Below are positions 21,868 through 30,795 of a stretch of 64,000 nucleotides of DNA, piece after piece. Origin of the DNA: Acidobacteriota bacterium (GTDB taxonomy: Bacteria > Acidobacteriota > Blastocatellia > RBC074); assembly GCA_016710075.1 (NCBI GenBank), contig JADJLO010000001.1, forward strand, positions 62,001 to 126,000, read 5' to 3'. Each line of letters starts with the position of its first letter. Position 1 is the first letter of the stretch. Position numbers and translations under genes: made by a program. The notes beneath the pieces are model-generated. The model made no database searches and was not told the DNA's origin. It saw nothing but the letters and a program-made list of their open reading frames with translations.

Positions 21868-22424
21868 TGTCGCATAAACATAGTGATAAAGACGAGCCAG
21901 CCCGAATCGATCGACGCGAGATGGTCAAAATGACGGCCGGGGCGTTGATTGCCGGGCCTCAATTGAACCGTAAAAAGAACGAACCCGTCCCCCATAAATT
22001 CTTTACCAATGAGGAATTCGTCCTGCTCGACGAACTGAGCGAGATCATCATTCCAACTGACGATCAATCCAAAGGGGCGCGTGCTGCGAAGTGTGCCTCC
22101 TACATCGATAAAACCCTCGCGGAGTCGCCTCACCCGGAAGATAAGCAGAAATGGCGGGAAGGATTGAGTCTCATCGAATCGATCTCAAAGGAGATGTTCG
22201 GCAGGCAATTCATGAAGGCCACGGCTCAAGAGCGAATATCTCTGCTCGAAAGGATCTCGGCACAGGAGGCCAATCCGGTCAAACCGGAGGAGAAGTTTTT
22301 CTCGATGCTCAAATCCAGTATTGCGCACGCTTACTACACTTCCAGAATCGGCCTGCTTGATGAACTCGAATACAAGGGCAATACCTATTTACGTGAATTC
22401 GCCGGTGAAGAGATCAGTAAATAA
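21867..22424 (+). CDS. Gluconate 2-dehydrogenase subunit 3 family protein
   Basis: 185 residues. The start used is the ATG at 21867, overlapping the stop of the GMC gene (TGATG) with a GGAAAGGGGA ribosome site about 6 bases before it. The N-terminus has a twin-arginine-like segment (IDRREMVKMTAGALIAGP, about 14-31), so the pair is probably exported together by Tat, the small subunit carrying the signal. The body (FFTNEEFVLLDELSEIIIPTDD) is typical of this family. It probably assists folding or export of the large subunit. Confidence 0.88.
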   Translation: MSHKHSDKDEPARIDRREMVKMTAGALIAGPQLNRKKNEPVPHKFFTNEEFVLLDELSEIIIPTDDQSKGARAAKCASYIDKTLAESPHPEDKQKWREGLSLIESISKEMFGRQFMKATAQERISLLERISAQEANPVKPEEKFFSMLKSSIAHAYYTSRIGLLDELEYKGNTYLREFAGEEISK

Positions 22425-22450
22425 GAGAGATCCTGGAACAGGAAGAAGAA

Positions 22451-22595
22451 AGATTACGAAACAGACGAAAAAAATCAACACAGCAAGGTTCGTGTATCTT
22501 TAATAATTCGTCTTTCAGAAAACATAAATCGTCTTGCTGATTGACTGCGTGGGAAATTTTCGTCTGTTTCGTTTATTTCGTCTGTTTCGTAATCT
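22451..22595. repeat. Inverted-repeat element of the ATTACGAAACA family, copy 2
   Basis: AGATTACGAAACAGACGAAA (22451-22470) is perfectly inverted at 22576-22595 (20 of 20). The second arm is preceded by an extra copy of the CGTCTGTTTCG part (22561-22571). It lies between two convergent genes and could also stop transcription, since a T run follows. Confidence 0.75.
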
Positions 22596-22601
22596 GTTTT
22601 T

Positions 22602-23972
22602 TTATTCTTCGTTTTCTTCGCGGTAAGCCTTGAGTTTGTTATGCAAAGTCTTGAGGCTGATCTGGAGAAGATCGGCGGCTCTGGTCTTGTTATTGCTGGT
22701 TCGGATAAGAGTCTTGAGAATCAGTTGGCGTTCGGCTTCTTCGAGTGAGATGGGGATAGGGAGTGAGATGGAATCTTCATTTCTAAATACCCGTCCGTCG
22801 TACATCTGTGATGGGAGATGTTGTTTTTCGATGCGTTGACCCTCGCAAACGACGATGGCATGTTCGATGACATTGCGAAGTTCGCGAACATTGCCTGGCC
22901 ATGAATGTCGAGCGAAGGTTTCGAGGACTTCCGGCGAGACGATTCTTGCGGGGCGCTGATGTCTTTCGCTGAGTTCCCTGACCATGTGTTCGATCAGCAG
23001 CGGTATATCCTCGCGGCGCTCTCTCAAAGGCGGCAGTTTGATATGGATGACGTTCAGGCGATAGAGCAGATCTTCGCGCAGCTCGCCGCGGCGGACTGCT
23101 TCGACGGGGTCTTTATTGGTGGCCGCAAGGACGCGTACGTCCACGGGAGACTCCTTGGGGCTGCCCAGTTTGCGGACTTTGCGTTCTTCAAGCACTCTTA
23201 GCAGCTTGGCCTGCAGCATGACAGGCATTTCAGCGATCTCATCGAGAAAGAGCGTGCCGGAATTGGCCAGCTCGAAGCAGCCCTCACGGCGTGAGATGGC
23301 TCCTGTGAAGGCTCCGCGCTCATGACCGAAAAGCTCCGATTCCATGAGGGATTCAGGAATCGCTGAACAATTGATGCCCACGAATGGCCGTGTGGCGCGG
23401 GGGCTGAGCTGGTGTATGGTCTGGGCTACGACCTCCTTGCCGGTGCCCGATTCGCCCGTAATCAGGACCGATACGGCCGAACTCGCCACCTGCTCGATGA
23501 CGGTATAGATCTGTCGCATTGCGTGCGAATCGCCGACCAGCTTGCCGAATACACCATAATCTTCAAGGCGCCGGCGCAGCAGGGTGTTTTCGTGGCGTGT
23601 CGATGCTTGCTCGATGGCGCGCTGGAGAACCATGTTGAGCTGGCGGGTATTTATCGGTTTCTCGAAGTAATAGAAAGCGCCCTCTTCCTTGACCGCGCGG
23701 ACGGCGTCTTCAATGCTCCCCTGGCCGGTCAGCAGAATCACCGCCGTACTTGGGTATTCTTCATGAATCCGGGCAAGCAGTCCGAAACCGTTCAGTCTTG
23801 GCATGAGTACATCGGTGATCACAGCCGTCGGATAGAAATCCGCTGCGACCTCCATGGCTTCCAGGCCGTCACCCGCGGTTCTCGTCTCATAGCCCCAGGC
23901 AGTGACAATTTCGCTCAGGCCGACCCTCGCTGCTTCTTCGTCGTCAACTATTAGTATTCTGGCTTTTTCCAT
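22602..23972 (-). CDS. Sigma-54-dependent response regulator, NtrC family
   Basis: 456-residue transcription activator. The receiver domain (1-120) has acidic residues DDE at 10-12 and the phosphoacceptor Asp54 (VITDVLMPR). The AAA+ domain shows Walker A GESGTGKE (about 172-179), the sigma-54 contact loop GAFTGA, and Walker B GTLFLDEIAEMP. The Fis-type helix-turn-helix is at the C-terminus (RAADLLQISLKTLHNKLKAY). No histidine kinase or sigma-54 gene is adjacent, so its signal and targets are unknown. It is transcribed against its upstream neighbour and away from the DUF4870 gene, with a heptad repeat array in between. Confidence 0.95.
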   Translation of the reverse strand: MEKARILIVDDEEAARVGLSEIVTAWGYETRTAGDGLEAMEVAADFYPTAVITDVLMPRLNGFGLLARIHEEYPSTAVILLTGQGSIEDAVRAVKEEGAFYYFEKPINTRQLNMVLQRAIEQASTRHENTLLRRRLEDYGVFGKLVGDSHAMRQIYTVIEQVASSAVSVLITGESGTGKEVVAQTIHQLSPRATRPFVGINCSAIPESLMESELFGHERGAFTGAISRREGCFELANSGTLFLDEIAEMPVMLQAKLLRVLEERKVRKLGSPKESPVDVRVLAATNKDPVEAVRRGELREDLLYRLNVIHIKLPPLRERREDIPLLIEHMVRELSERHQRPARIVSPEVLETFARHSWPGNVRELRNVIEHAIVVCEGQRIEKQHLPSQMYDGRVFRNEDSISLPIPISLEEAERQLILKTLIRTSNNKTRAADLLQISLKTLHNKLKAYREENEE

Positions 23973-23979
23973 AGTATAA

Positions 23980-24151
23980 ATTCAGAGTTCAGAGTTCAGA
24001 GTTTAGAGTTCAAAGTTCAATGTTTAAAGTTTAAAGTCAATGAATGCAGATTAGAGCAATGATCGCACGATTTATTGCGTTATTCGCCGATCGAAGATAT
24101 GCGGGCGACACATCTTTAAACTACAAACTTTAGACTTCAGACTTTAAACTT
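23980..24151. repeat. Paired, inverted heptad repeat arrays between divergent genes
   Basis: Eight 7-base units run from 23980 to 24035 (ATTCAGA, GTTCAGA twice, GTTTAGA, GTTCAAA, GTTCAAT, GTTTAAA twice). Opposing units stand at 24114-24148 (CTTTAAA, CTACAAA, CTTTAGA, CTTCAGA, CTTTAAA). The two arms are roughly inverted copies, with 78 bases of ordinary sequence between. The element occupies nearly the whole 225-base divergent promoter region of the sigma-54 activator and DUF4870 genes. Confidence 0.75.
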
Positions 24152-24197
24152 AACTGCACCTACCGGCAAATTAGTGACAAACAGGAGGCAAACGAGA

Positions 24198-24545
24198 ATG
24201 CAGGTCGTATCAAAAGACGAACGCAATTGGGCAATGTTTATTCATCTCAGCGGGCTTGTGGGCTATTTTATCCCATTCGGCAACATCATCGCGCCGCTTA
24301 TTCTGTGGATGATGAAAAAGGATCAATCATCATTCATCGATGATCAGGGCAAGGAAGCGATTAATTTCCAGATCACCATCACAATTTATGCCGTTATCAG
24401 CGCAGTTCTCATCCTCTTGTTGATCGGCATTGCGTTGATCTTTGTGGTCGGGCTGCTGGCGCTGATATTCATCATAATCGCGGCAATCAAGGCGAATGAA
24501 GGAGTCTATTATCGTTATCCGCTCACGTTGAGACTCGTCAAATAG
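24198..24545 (+). CDS. DUF4870 membrane protein
   Basis: 115 residues from ATG 24198, which has an AGGAGG ribosome site 9 bases upstream; a GTG at 24174 would place that site inside the gene. DUF4870 (Tic20-like) pattern: DERNWAMFIHLSGLVGYFIPF, then LILWMMKKDQSSFIDDQGKEAINFQIT, and two or three long hydrophobic helices up to the end. Such proteins are small inner-membrane proteins of unknown function. A stem-loop follows 13 bases after the stop. Confidence 0.85.
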   Translation: MQVVSKDERNWAMFIHLSGLVGYFIPFGNIIAPLILWMMKKDQSSFIDDQGKEAINFQITITIYAVISAVLILLLIGIALIFVVGLLALIFIIIAAIKANEGVYYRYPLTLRLVK

Positions 24546-24557
24546 ATCAATTCGAAA

Positions 24558-24591
24558 TTGAGTCCCGGCGGGTAACCTCACCGGGACTCAA
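24558..24591 (+). terminator. Stem-loop after the DUF4870 gene
   Basis: TTGAGTCCCGG (24558-24568) is perfectly inverted by CCGGGACTCAA (24581-24591) with a 12-base loop. No long T run follows, so it may be a terminator helped by Rho or only an mRNA-stabilising hairpin. Confidence 0.5.
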
Positions 24592-24629
24592 GGTATTCTA
24601 CCCTCTGAACCTCAAATCTGAAATTTAAA

Positions 24630-25583
24630 ATGACCGAATATGTCAGTCAGGTAGCGAATCATATAAAGCGCGAAGCGCAGAAAGTCATCGCCGGCCAGGA
24701 GGCAGTCATCGATCAGATTCTGATCTGCCTGTTTGCCGAGGGGCATGCTCTGATTGAGGGAGTGCCGGGAACCGCCAAGACCCTCATGGTCAAGACGATT
24801 GCCCGCATCGTCGGAGCGGAATTCAATCGGATCCAGTTTACTCCGGACCTCATGCCGTCGGATATCACCGGGACCAATATTTTCAACATGGCGACATCCA
24901 GGTTCAGCCTGAGGCAGGGGCCGATCTTCACCGATATTCTGCTGGCGGACGAGATCAACCGGACACCGCCGAAGACTCAGGCCGCGTTGCTTGAAGCTAT
25001 GGAAGAACGCCAGGTCACGATTGACGGCGAAAGCCATCAGCTTTCAGATATGTTTTTGGTTCTTGCCACTGAAAATCCGATAGAGTACGAAGGCACCTAT
25101 CCACTTCCTGAGGCGCAGCTCGACCGATTCCTCTTCAAAATTCTGATCAATTACCCGACGCTCGATGAAGAACTGCTCGTTATTGCCAACTGGCAGGCGG
25201 GGTTCAATTCACGAAGACTCGATGCGGTCAACCTCGATATCTTCAAGGAGCCGGGAGTGATCAATCGTTGTCGCGAAGAGGTGCGGAGCGTCAATGTCGA
25301 GCCGAGCGTACAGGCCTATCTGGTCAACCTGGTGAGACGCACCCGTGAGCATCCCGCTCTTTTATGGGGCGCCAGCCCCAGAGCTTCAGTGGCCTTACTT
25401 CTGGCCGGCAAATCTCTGGCCGCCATGCGGGGCAGGGATTTTGTCACGCCCGATGACGTTCGCGATGTAGTCCATCCATCGCTGCGCCACAGGGTGTTGC
25501 TCAAATCTGAAGCCGAGATCGAGGGCGTCACTCCCGATTCGGTGCTCGAAGAGATTATCAGCTTAGTTGAAGTCCCGAGATGA
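24630..25583 (+). CDS. MoxR family AAA+ ATPase
   Basis: 317 residues. Walker A is GVPGTAKT (44-51), Walker B LLADEINRTPPKTQAALLEAMEE, and sensor 1 VLATENPIEYEGTYPLPEAQLDRF. MoxR ATPases act as chaperones that mature or activate partner complexes, usually with DUF58 and von Willebrand factor A proteins. Here a DUF58 gene follows after a 344-base fold-back repeat region, so the pair is conserved although the spacing is wide. Substrate complex is unknown. Confidence 0.94.
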   Translation: MTEYVSQVANHIKREAQKVIAGQEAVIDQILICLFAEGHALIEGVPGTAKTLMVKTIARIVGAEFNRIQFTPDLMPSDITGTNIFNMATSRFSLRQGPIFTDILLADEINRTPPKTQAALLEAMEERQVTIDGESHQLSDMFLVLATENPIEYEGTYPLPEAQLDRFLFKILINYPTLDEELLVIANWQAGFNSRRLDAVNLDIFKEPGVINRCREEVRSVNVEPSVQAYLVNLVRRTREHPALLWGASPRASVALLLAGKSLAAMRGRDFVTPDDVRDVVHPSLRHRVLLKSEAEIEGVTPDSVLEEIISLVEVPR

Positions 25584-25593
25584 ATTCGGAAGA

Positions 25594-25924
25594 GTTTAAA
25601 AGTTTAAGGTTCAAAGTCGCTGGGGTGAGTTTAACCTTTGTGGGACTTTCTTGATGCTAACGGATTTTGTGGTTAAGAAGTTATTTTATCGCCAAGAACG
25701 CCAAGAGGGCCAAGAACGCCAAAATGAAAATAGCCTGAATGTGCTATTTCCCGCAAAAATGTCCGATATGGATCAATTACTAAATCCCCCTCATTTATTT
25801 TTTGGCGTTCTTGGCGAAAAATATCCTCTTAAACACAAAATCCGTTAGCATCAGGAACTTTAAACTTTGAACTTTAAGCTTTGAACTTTAAGCTTTGAAC
25901 TTTAAACTTTGAACTTTAAACTTT
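25594..25924. repeat. Nested fold-back element between the MoxR and DUF58 genes
   Basis: Fills almost all of the 344-base gap. From outside in: heptad units GTTTAAA/GTTTAAG/GTTCAAA (25594-25615) face ten units of alternating GAACTTT and AAACTTT/AAGCTTT (25855-25924); then a perfect 20-bp inverted pair TGATGCTAACGGATTTTGTG (25652-25671) and its inverse (25834-25853); then CGCCAAGAACGCCAA (25690-25704), its direct near-copy right after, and its perfect inverse (25802-25816). The centre is AT-rich. A 65-codon open frame across it is judged not to be a gene. Confidence 0.85.
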
Positions 25925-25927
25925 TTC

Positions 25928-27265
25928 ATGGTCTTCACCCGACGATTCATCATACTGATCGCACTTGGAGCGGCTCCATTACTGGTGCTCTGGTCGTCTT
26001 TTGGAGCGACTAATGCCGTCAAGTGGGCGCTGGTCACTTATGATCTGGTGTTGTTTGCCGCGGCATACTTCGATTACCGGAAGACGGAGGATCCTGCGGG
26101 CTTTGAAATCTCCCGCCATATTCCGGCAAGGTTTATGATCGGCCAGGAGAACAAGGTCGAGGTTCAGGTGAGCCATTCCTATCCGCGCAAATTTTCCATA
26201 CAGATCAAGGATGAGTACCCGCCTGATCTTGAACTGCGAGGCGAGCGGTTGCTCATTGCAGAGCCGCACAGATCGGGGATTCGCAGCTACGCGGCCTCGG
26301 TCGGATACAAACTTTATGCCTTTTCGCGAGGTGATTACAGCTTCGGGGATATTCTGATTCGGTGGGTTTCTCCGTGGGGGCTGACTGTCAGACAGGTAAG
26401 GGTCCCGGCGTCCGAAACGGTAAAAGTTTATCCGAACATCAATGAGGCGCGGCGGCATGAGCTTTCAGCCAGACGCAATCGCCAGCAGTTGTTGGGGCAT
26501 CGCCGGACGCGCATGCGTGGGCAGGGCCGGGAGTTCGAAAGCCTGCGCGATTACGTCCGAGGAGACGAGATGCGCCACATCTCCTGGACAGCGACTGCGC
26601 GCAGAGGCCGCCTGATAACGCGTCAGTTCCAGATCGAGCGCAATCAGAGCATCGTCGTTATGATCGATTCGGGCAGGCTCATGACCTCGCGGATCGATCA
26701 TCTTTCGAAGCTCGATCATGCAATCAATGCCGCGCTCGCTATTGGTTATGTGGCGACAAGCGGCAGTGACAATGTGGGATTGCTGGTCTTCAACAGGCAG
26801 GTTGTCACTTATCTGCCGCCCAAACGAGGTCACGCCCAGCTCAATGCCATGAGCGAGGCTCTCTACAACGTCAAGCCTCAGATGATCGAGCCCGCCTACA
26901 GCCGGGCATTTCAATACCTCTCGCAGCACTGCAAGAAACGATCGCTTGTTATCATTCTCACGGATCTGGTCGATCGCGATGCTTCGTCCGAGCTTCTGGC
27001 TTATACTGCGGCGCTCATGCCACGGCACCTGCCCTTGATAGTCACCATTGGCGACAATGATTTGAGATCTCTGGTTTCACGCGAGCCCGAAAATGTGCCC
27101 GATGTCTACAGGCAGAGCGTTGCCGAAGAACTGCTCCAGCAGCGTGAAGAGGCACTCGCCAGAATCACGGAACTCGGCGGCCTCGCCCTGGACGTCCCGG
27201 CCGGAGAACTGTCGATCCAACTCGTTAATAAATATCTGGAAGTGAAGGAACGCGGCCTGCTTTAA
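25928..27265 (+). CDS. DUF58 domain protein, MoxR partner
   Basis: 445 residues. Two N-terminal hydrophobic helices (about 7-45) anchor it in the membrane; the DUF58 motif is at GREFESLRDYVRGDEMRHISW followed by ATARRGRLITRQF; a von Willebrand A-like fold follows with IVVMIDSGRLM as the metal-site-like DxS region. The ATG is only three bases after a heptad repeat array, and no ribosome site is evident. DUF58 proteins pair with MoxR ATPases, here the previous gene. Confidence 0.92.
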   Translation: MVFTRRFIILIALGAAPLLVLWSSFGATNAVKWALVTYDLVLFAAAYFDYRKTEDPAGFEISRHIPARFMIGQENKVEVQVSHSYPRKFSIQIKDEYPPDLELRGERLLIAEPHRSGIRSYAASVGYKLYAFSRGDYSFGDILIRWVSPWGLTVRQVRVPASETVKVYPNINEARRHELSARRNRQQLLGHRRTRMRGQGREFESLRDYVRGDEMRHISWTATARRGRLITRQFQIERNQSIVVMIDSGRLMTSRIDHLSKLDHAINAALAIGYVATSGSDNVGLLVFNRQVVTYLPPKRGHAQLNAMSEALYNVKPQMIEPAYSRAFQYLSQHCKKRSLVIILTDLVDRDASSELLAYTAALMPRHLPLIVTIGDNDLRSLVSREPENVPDVYRQSVAEELLQQREEALARITELGGLALDVPAGELSIQLVNKYLEVKERGLL

Positions 27266-27268
27266 GTG

Positions 27269-27303
27269 AAAAACAGATTACGTCTGTTTCGTAATCTGTT
27301 TTT
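27269..27303. terminator. Perfect hairpin between convergent genes, built from the ATTACGAAACA motif
   Basis: AAAAACAGATTACG (27269-27282) pairs with CGTAATCTGTTTTT (27290-27303), a 14-bp perfect stem with a 7-base loop and T runs on both strands. It sits just after the DUF58 stop and just before the end of dacB, so it can serve as a bidirectional terminator. Its stem has the same AGATTACG core as the family of intergenic inverted repeats. Confidence 0.75.
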
Positions 27304-27305
27304 AT

Positions 27306-28877
27306 TTAGAACTCTCCATCGTAATCGGCCAGCATTGCACAGATCTGATCCATGACCGAGGTGACATCACGTCCGGGACCGGTGTAATTGTTCCCCATCA
27401 TGCTGACAATCAGCGGCTGACGACGTTTGGTCGAGATGTAGCCGGAGAGAGCGTTGACAAAGGATAAGGTCCCGGTTTTTCCGCGGAAGTTGTTTGCGGC
27501 CGGAGTATTCCGCATTCTCCGTTCGAGCGTTCCGTCAATACCCGCGATGCCGAGAGAATCGTTGAACACGATAAAGTTCTGATGCGATGACATGAATTGA
27601 AGCAATCTGGTAGTTGAAAGTGGAGTCACCAGATCCTGTCGGGAGAGGCCCGAACCGTCGCGCAGGCTCAAAGGGGCGATCTCGACGCCTGCTTTCTGAA
27701 GGAACTGCCTGCGGATGTCGGCCCCAAGACTGGTTGAGGATTTGGGTCTTCCGTATTCATCCGGTTTTCCATAATCGGGGTGCAGTGTGCTGAGTTGCCT
27801 CAGCAGCAGCTCGGTATGCAGGTTCTGACTCTGCTTGTTGACCACCTTTAACATCTCAGACATGGGTTGCGATTCGAGGCTGGCGATTTCGAAGAGTTTC
27901 TTGTCATCGAAAGGAGCTGCCATTCTCGTCGTTGCATCCATTCTCATGATCCGCCCGCGAACCATAATGCCACGGCGTTCCAAAGCCTCTTTGAGCAGTG
28001 TCGCTGCAAAAAGCGCCGGATCGTGAATCGCGATCTCGACCTCAAAGACGCCTGCATCATGCGGGATGGTGCCGAAGAACTCGACGGAATTACTGTCGAG
28101 TGGGCGGTCCACACCAATTTTTGTCGCACCGGTGGCAGTGGTCTTCGCGTTGTTGACGATCTTCAGGTAACGGGTCTGGGGTTGAACGGTGATCTCAGGC
28201 TTGTCACCGACCTTGCGGCCGGGATTGACCTTAAAGGTGACCGAATTATCATTGACGGTGAGCGCGCTGATCTCAGCGCCGTAATAGAATTGCGCATCGC
28301 CCCATGCCCAGCCCGGCCCGAGCAAATCGCCGCCAAAATAGCTGTCATCGCCTATCAGGTTGCCGTTTACAATTTTGATGCCGCGAGATTTGATTTGATC
28401 GGCCAGTCTTTCGATGGGCGATATCCTGTCGGCGGGCTTGAGGTCGTTGTACCGGCCGGGATCTCTGGAATCGAACCTTGGTGAGAGGTTAGGATCACCC
28501 CGGCCATAAAGAATCATATCGCCGTAAACCGTTCCGCCCCTTGATTGTCTGGTCAGGTAGACGCTGGTAGCTATTTTGTAATCGGGTCCGAATGCGTCCA
28601 GCGCAGCGCTCGATGTGTAGAGTTTCATATTCGATGCGGGCATGAATGCCTTGTCCGCATCGCGCTCAAAAACGACTTTCCCCTCCTGAGTGATGATCCT
28701 GACTCCCCATCTGGCAGCGGCGAATTTCGGCTGGTCGAGCAACTCTGCAATCTTCGACTGCAACTCGGTCAGTGTTTGCGGCCTGGCCGCAGCGACTGCC
28801 GGCTGTTGGGCCATTACTTGAAATGTCGATAGTTGAATGACTAAAAGCAGGGCAACCAGGCTTTTGATGTTTCTCAT
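27306..28877 (-). CDS. dacB: D-alanyl-D-alanine carboxypeptidase/endopeptidase, PBP4 family (peptidase S13)
   Basis: 523-residue exported peptidoglycan hydrolase that removes terminal D-Ala and may cleave cross-links. A signal peptide (about 1-23, ending VMAQQ) precedes the SxxK motif SNMK (82-85), SQN as the SxN motif, and KTG in RGKTGTLSFV. Insertion domains between SxxK and SxN match class C PBP length. It is transcribed divergently from mtnA and converges with the DUF58 gene. Confidence 0.94.
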   Translation of the reverse strand: MRNIKSLVALLLVIQLSTFQVMAQQPAVAAARPQTLTELQSKIAELLDQPKFAAARWGVRIITQEGKVVFERDADKAFMPASNMKLYTSSAALDAFGPDYKIATSVYLTRQSRGGTVYGDMILYGRGDPNLSPRFDSRDPGRYNDLKPADRISPIERLADQIKSRGIKIVNGNLIGDDSYFGGDLLGPGWAWGDAQFYYGAEISALTVNDNSVTFKVNPGRKVGDKPEITVQPQTRYLKIVNNAKTTATGATKIGVDRPLDSNSVEFFGTIPHDAGVFEVEIAIHDPALFAATLLKEALERRGIMVRGRIMRMDATTRMAAPFDDKKLFEIASLESQPMSEMLKVVNKQSQNLHTELLLRQLSTLHPDYGKPDEYGRPKSSTSLGADIRRQFLQKAGVEIAPLSLRDGSGLSRQDLVTPLSTTRLLQFMSSHQNFIVFNDSLGIAGIDGTLERRMRNTPAANNFRGKTGTLSFVNALSGYISTKRRQPLIVSMMGNNYTGPGRDVTSVMDQICAMLADYDGEF

Positions 28878-29010
28878 TTTGATTCACCTGTGATCAGATT
28901 ATTGCTGCAACTCTGAAAATTTTTAACACACAAAATCCAAAACATAAATATGGAACTGGAATTGGTTTGCTTTGGTTAATGAGGAAACTTAATGTAGATT
29001 ACGGAGCATT

Positions 29011-30054
29011 ATGATCAAGACACTTGAATGGACAGAAGAAGGCGTGATGATGATCGATCAGCGCCTGTTGCCGACCGAAGAAGTCTATCCGGTCTTCAAG
29101 AATTATCTGGAGGTCGCATTTGCGATCAAGGAGATGGTAGTGCGCGGAGCGCCGGCGATTGGAGTCGCGGCCGCGATGGGAGTCGCCCTTGGCGTTCGAG
29201 ACGCGGCAGCCGATACGCCGGAGAAGCTTGACGGCATCTTCGACCATATCTGCGAGGTCCTCGCGGCAACCAGGCCGACTGCCGTCAACCTCTTCTGGGG
29301 CATTGAAAGAATGCGCGGGCTTTATCAGAAGCTCAGAAGTGAGAACAAATCGCTAAATGAAATCCGTGCAGCGCTGATTGACGAAGCAAAGCTGGTTCAC
29401 AAGGAAGATATCGAGGCCAACCGTTCAATGGGCCGTTTTGGAGCCGACCTGATCCCCGATGGCGCGACGGTGCTGACTCATTGCAATGCCGGCGCACTCG
29501 CCACTGCCGGTTATGGAACAGCTCTTGGAGTCATACGCGCGGCAGTCGAAGCCGGTAAGAAAGTCGCAGTCTATGCCGACGAGACACGCCCGTTCCTGCA
29601 AGGAGCCCGCCTGACGGCCTGGGAGCTTCACAAGGATCAGATTCCGGTAACACTGATCACCGATAACATGGCCGGCCATTTTATGAAACTCGGCAAAATC
29701 GACTGCGTGGTCGTTGGAGCCGACCGCATTGCTTCAAACGGCGATGCCGCCAATAAAATCGGAACCTATTCAGTGGCTGTTCTCGCCAAAGAGAACAACC
29801 TTCCTTTTTATGTTGCGGCTCCAATCTCAACACTCGATCTGAATATCGAAACCGGCGAGCAGATTCCGATTGAAGAGCGAAGCGAACTTGAGGTTAGTCA
29901 TATCAAGGGAATCCAGCTTTCTCCCGACGGGATCAGCATCGCCAACCCGGCTTTTGATGTGACTCCAAACCGTTATATCTCGGCGATCATCACCGAGAAG
30001 GGCATCGCCAGACCTCCATTCAAGGAGAGTCTCAAAAAGCTTGCCGAGGGTTGA
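29011..30054 (+). CDS. mtnA: S-methyl-5-thioribose-1-phosphate isomerase
   Basis: 347 residues; methionine salvage enzyme converting methylthioribose-1-phosphate to methylthioribulose-1-phosphate. Motifs: RGAPAIGVAAAMGVALG, the catalytic cysteine in THCNAGALATAG, ADETRPFLQGARLTAWEL, and the catalytic aspartate in VGADRIASNGDAANKIGTY. No other salvage gene is nearby. Start is the ATG following GGAG at -8. A methyltransferase-like gene begins ten bases after the stop but is frameshifted. Confidence 0.96.
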   Translation: MIKTLEWTEEGVMMIDQRLLPTEEVYPVFKNYLEVAFAIKEMVVRGAPAIGVAAAMGVALGVRDAAADTPEKLDGIFDHICEVLAATRPTAVNLFWGIERMRGLYQKLRSENKSLNEIRAALIDEAKLVHKEDIEANRSMGRFGADLIPDGATVLTHCNAGALATAGYGTALGVIRAAVEAGKKVAVYADETRPFLQGARLTAWELHKDQIPVTLITDNMAGHFMKLGKIDCVVVGADRIASNGDAANKIGTYSVAVLAKENNLPFYVAAPISTLDLNIETGEQIPIEERSELEVSHIKGIQLSPDGISIANPAFDVTPNRYISAIITEKGIARPPFKESLKKLAEG

Positions 30055-30063
30055 ATCCGACTA

Positions 30064-30683
30064 ATGAAGCAAAAGCACTTCATCGACTCGCACAAATGCG
30101 CCACAGCGCCGGCAGTTCTGCTGCTCATGGCTTTTTATCATCAATGGGAGAACCCGACAGCCTGGATCTATCTGGCGCTGCACGGGACATACGGCATCCT
30201 CTGGACGCTCAAAAGCCGGATCTTCCCCGATAAATCCTGGGAGAAAAGACGGGGATCGGGTATGGCCTGGTGATCTGGGGCGCTCTGACGCTCTACTGGA
30301 TCGCTCCATACCTGATCACATCAAGAAATATTCAGGCTCCGGCGTGGTATCAGGCGATATGCATCAGCATGTTCGCCTTCGGCGTATTTCTGCATTTCAC
30401 GGCCGACATGCAGAAGCACATGGCTCTTCAATTGAGACCGGGTCAACTGATCACAGACGGGATCATGGCCAGATGCCGGAATATCAATTATTTCGGTGAG
30501 TTGTTGATCTATCTCGGATTCGGGTTGCTGGCCATGCACTGGCTTCCCATTGCAGTCCTGCTGGTGATGATCGCGGCAGTCTGGGTTCCGAATATGATTC
30601 GCAAGGACAAATCGCTCGCCCGTTATCCTGAATTCGAAGCCTATCGTCAGCGCAGCAGCCTCTTCATCCCGTTCATCGCATAA
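30064..30683 (+). pseudogene. Isoprenylcysteine-methyltransferase-like membrane protein, one frameshift
   Basis: Two abutting frames give one protein of about 206 residues. 30064-30273 encodes MKQKHFIDSHKC to SWEKRRG; the rest is read from about 30246, where the second frame gives TGIGYGLVIWGALTLY before the GTG at 30270. A single A lost from AAAAA to AAAA (30244-30247) restores a plausible EKKTGIGYGL. The product has 5 or 6 helices and a C-terminal NINYFGELLIYLGFG and YPEFEAYRQRS, as in DUF1295/isoprenylcysteine carboxyl-methyltransferase-like proteins. Whether this is a true mutation or a sequencing indel cannot be decided from the sequence. Confidence 0.8.
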
Positions 30684-30795
30684 GGGAATACCTGACACCG
30701 GGCAACCTCTAATCTGAAATTAGAAACTAAAGAACCGCGTGAATCATTTTGATTAGTGCAGGTTTTGACAATCATTGAAAGATTAAGAGGATTAA

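Noticed and set aside
25651..25848. 65-codon open frame between MoxR and DUF58 genes
   Set aside because: It coincides with the nested inverted repeats, and its QERQEGQERQ part is the CGCCAAGAACGCCAA repeat translated.
25588..25927. Possible CRISPR array because of evenly repeated short units
   Set aside because: Units are 7 bases without spacers and are arranged as inverted arms; no cas genes are near.
30240..30275. Programmed -1 frameshift in the methyltransferase-like gene
   Set aside because: The local GAGAAAAGA is not a canonical X XXY YYZ slippery site and no downstream pseudoknot is apparent; a lost A is simpler.
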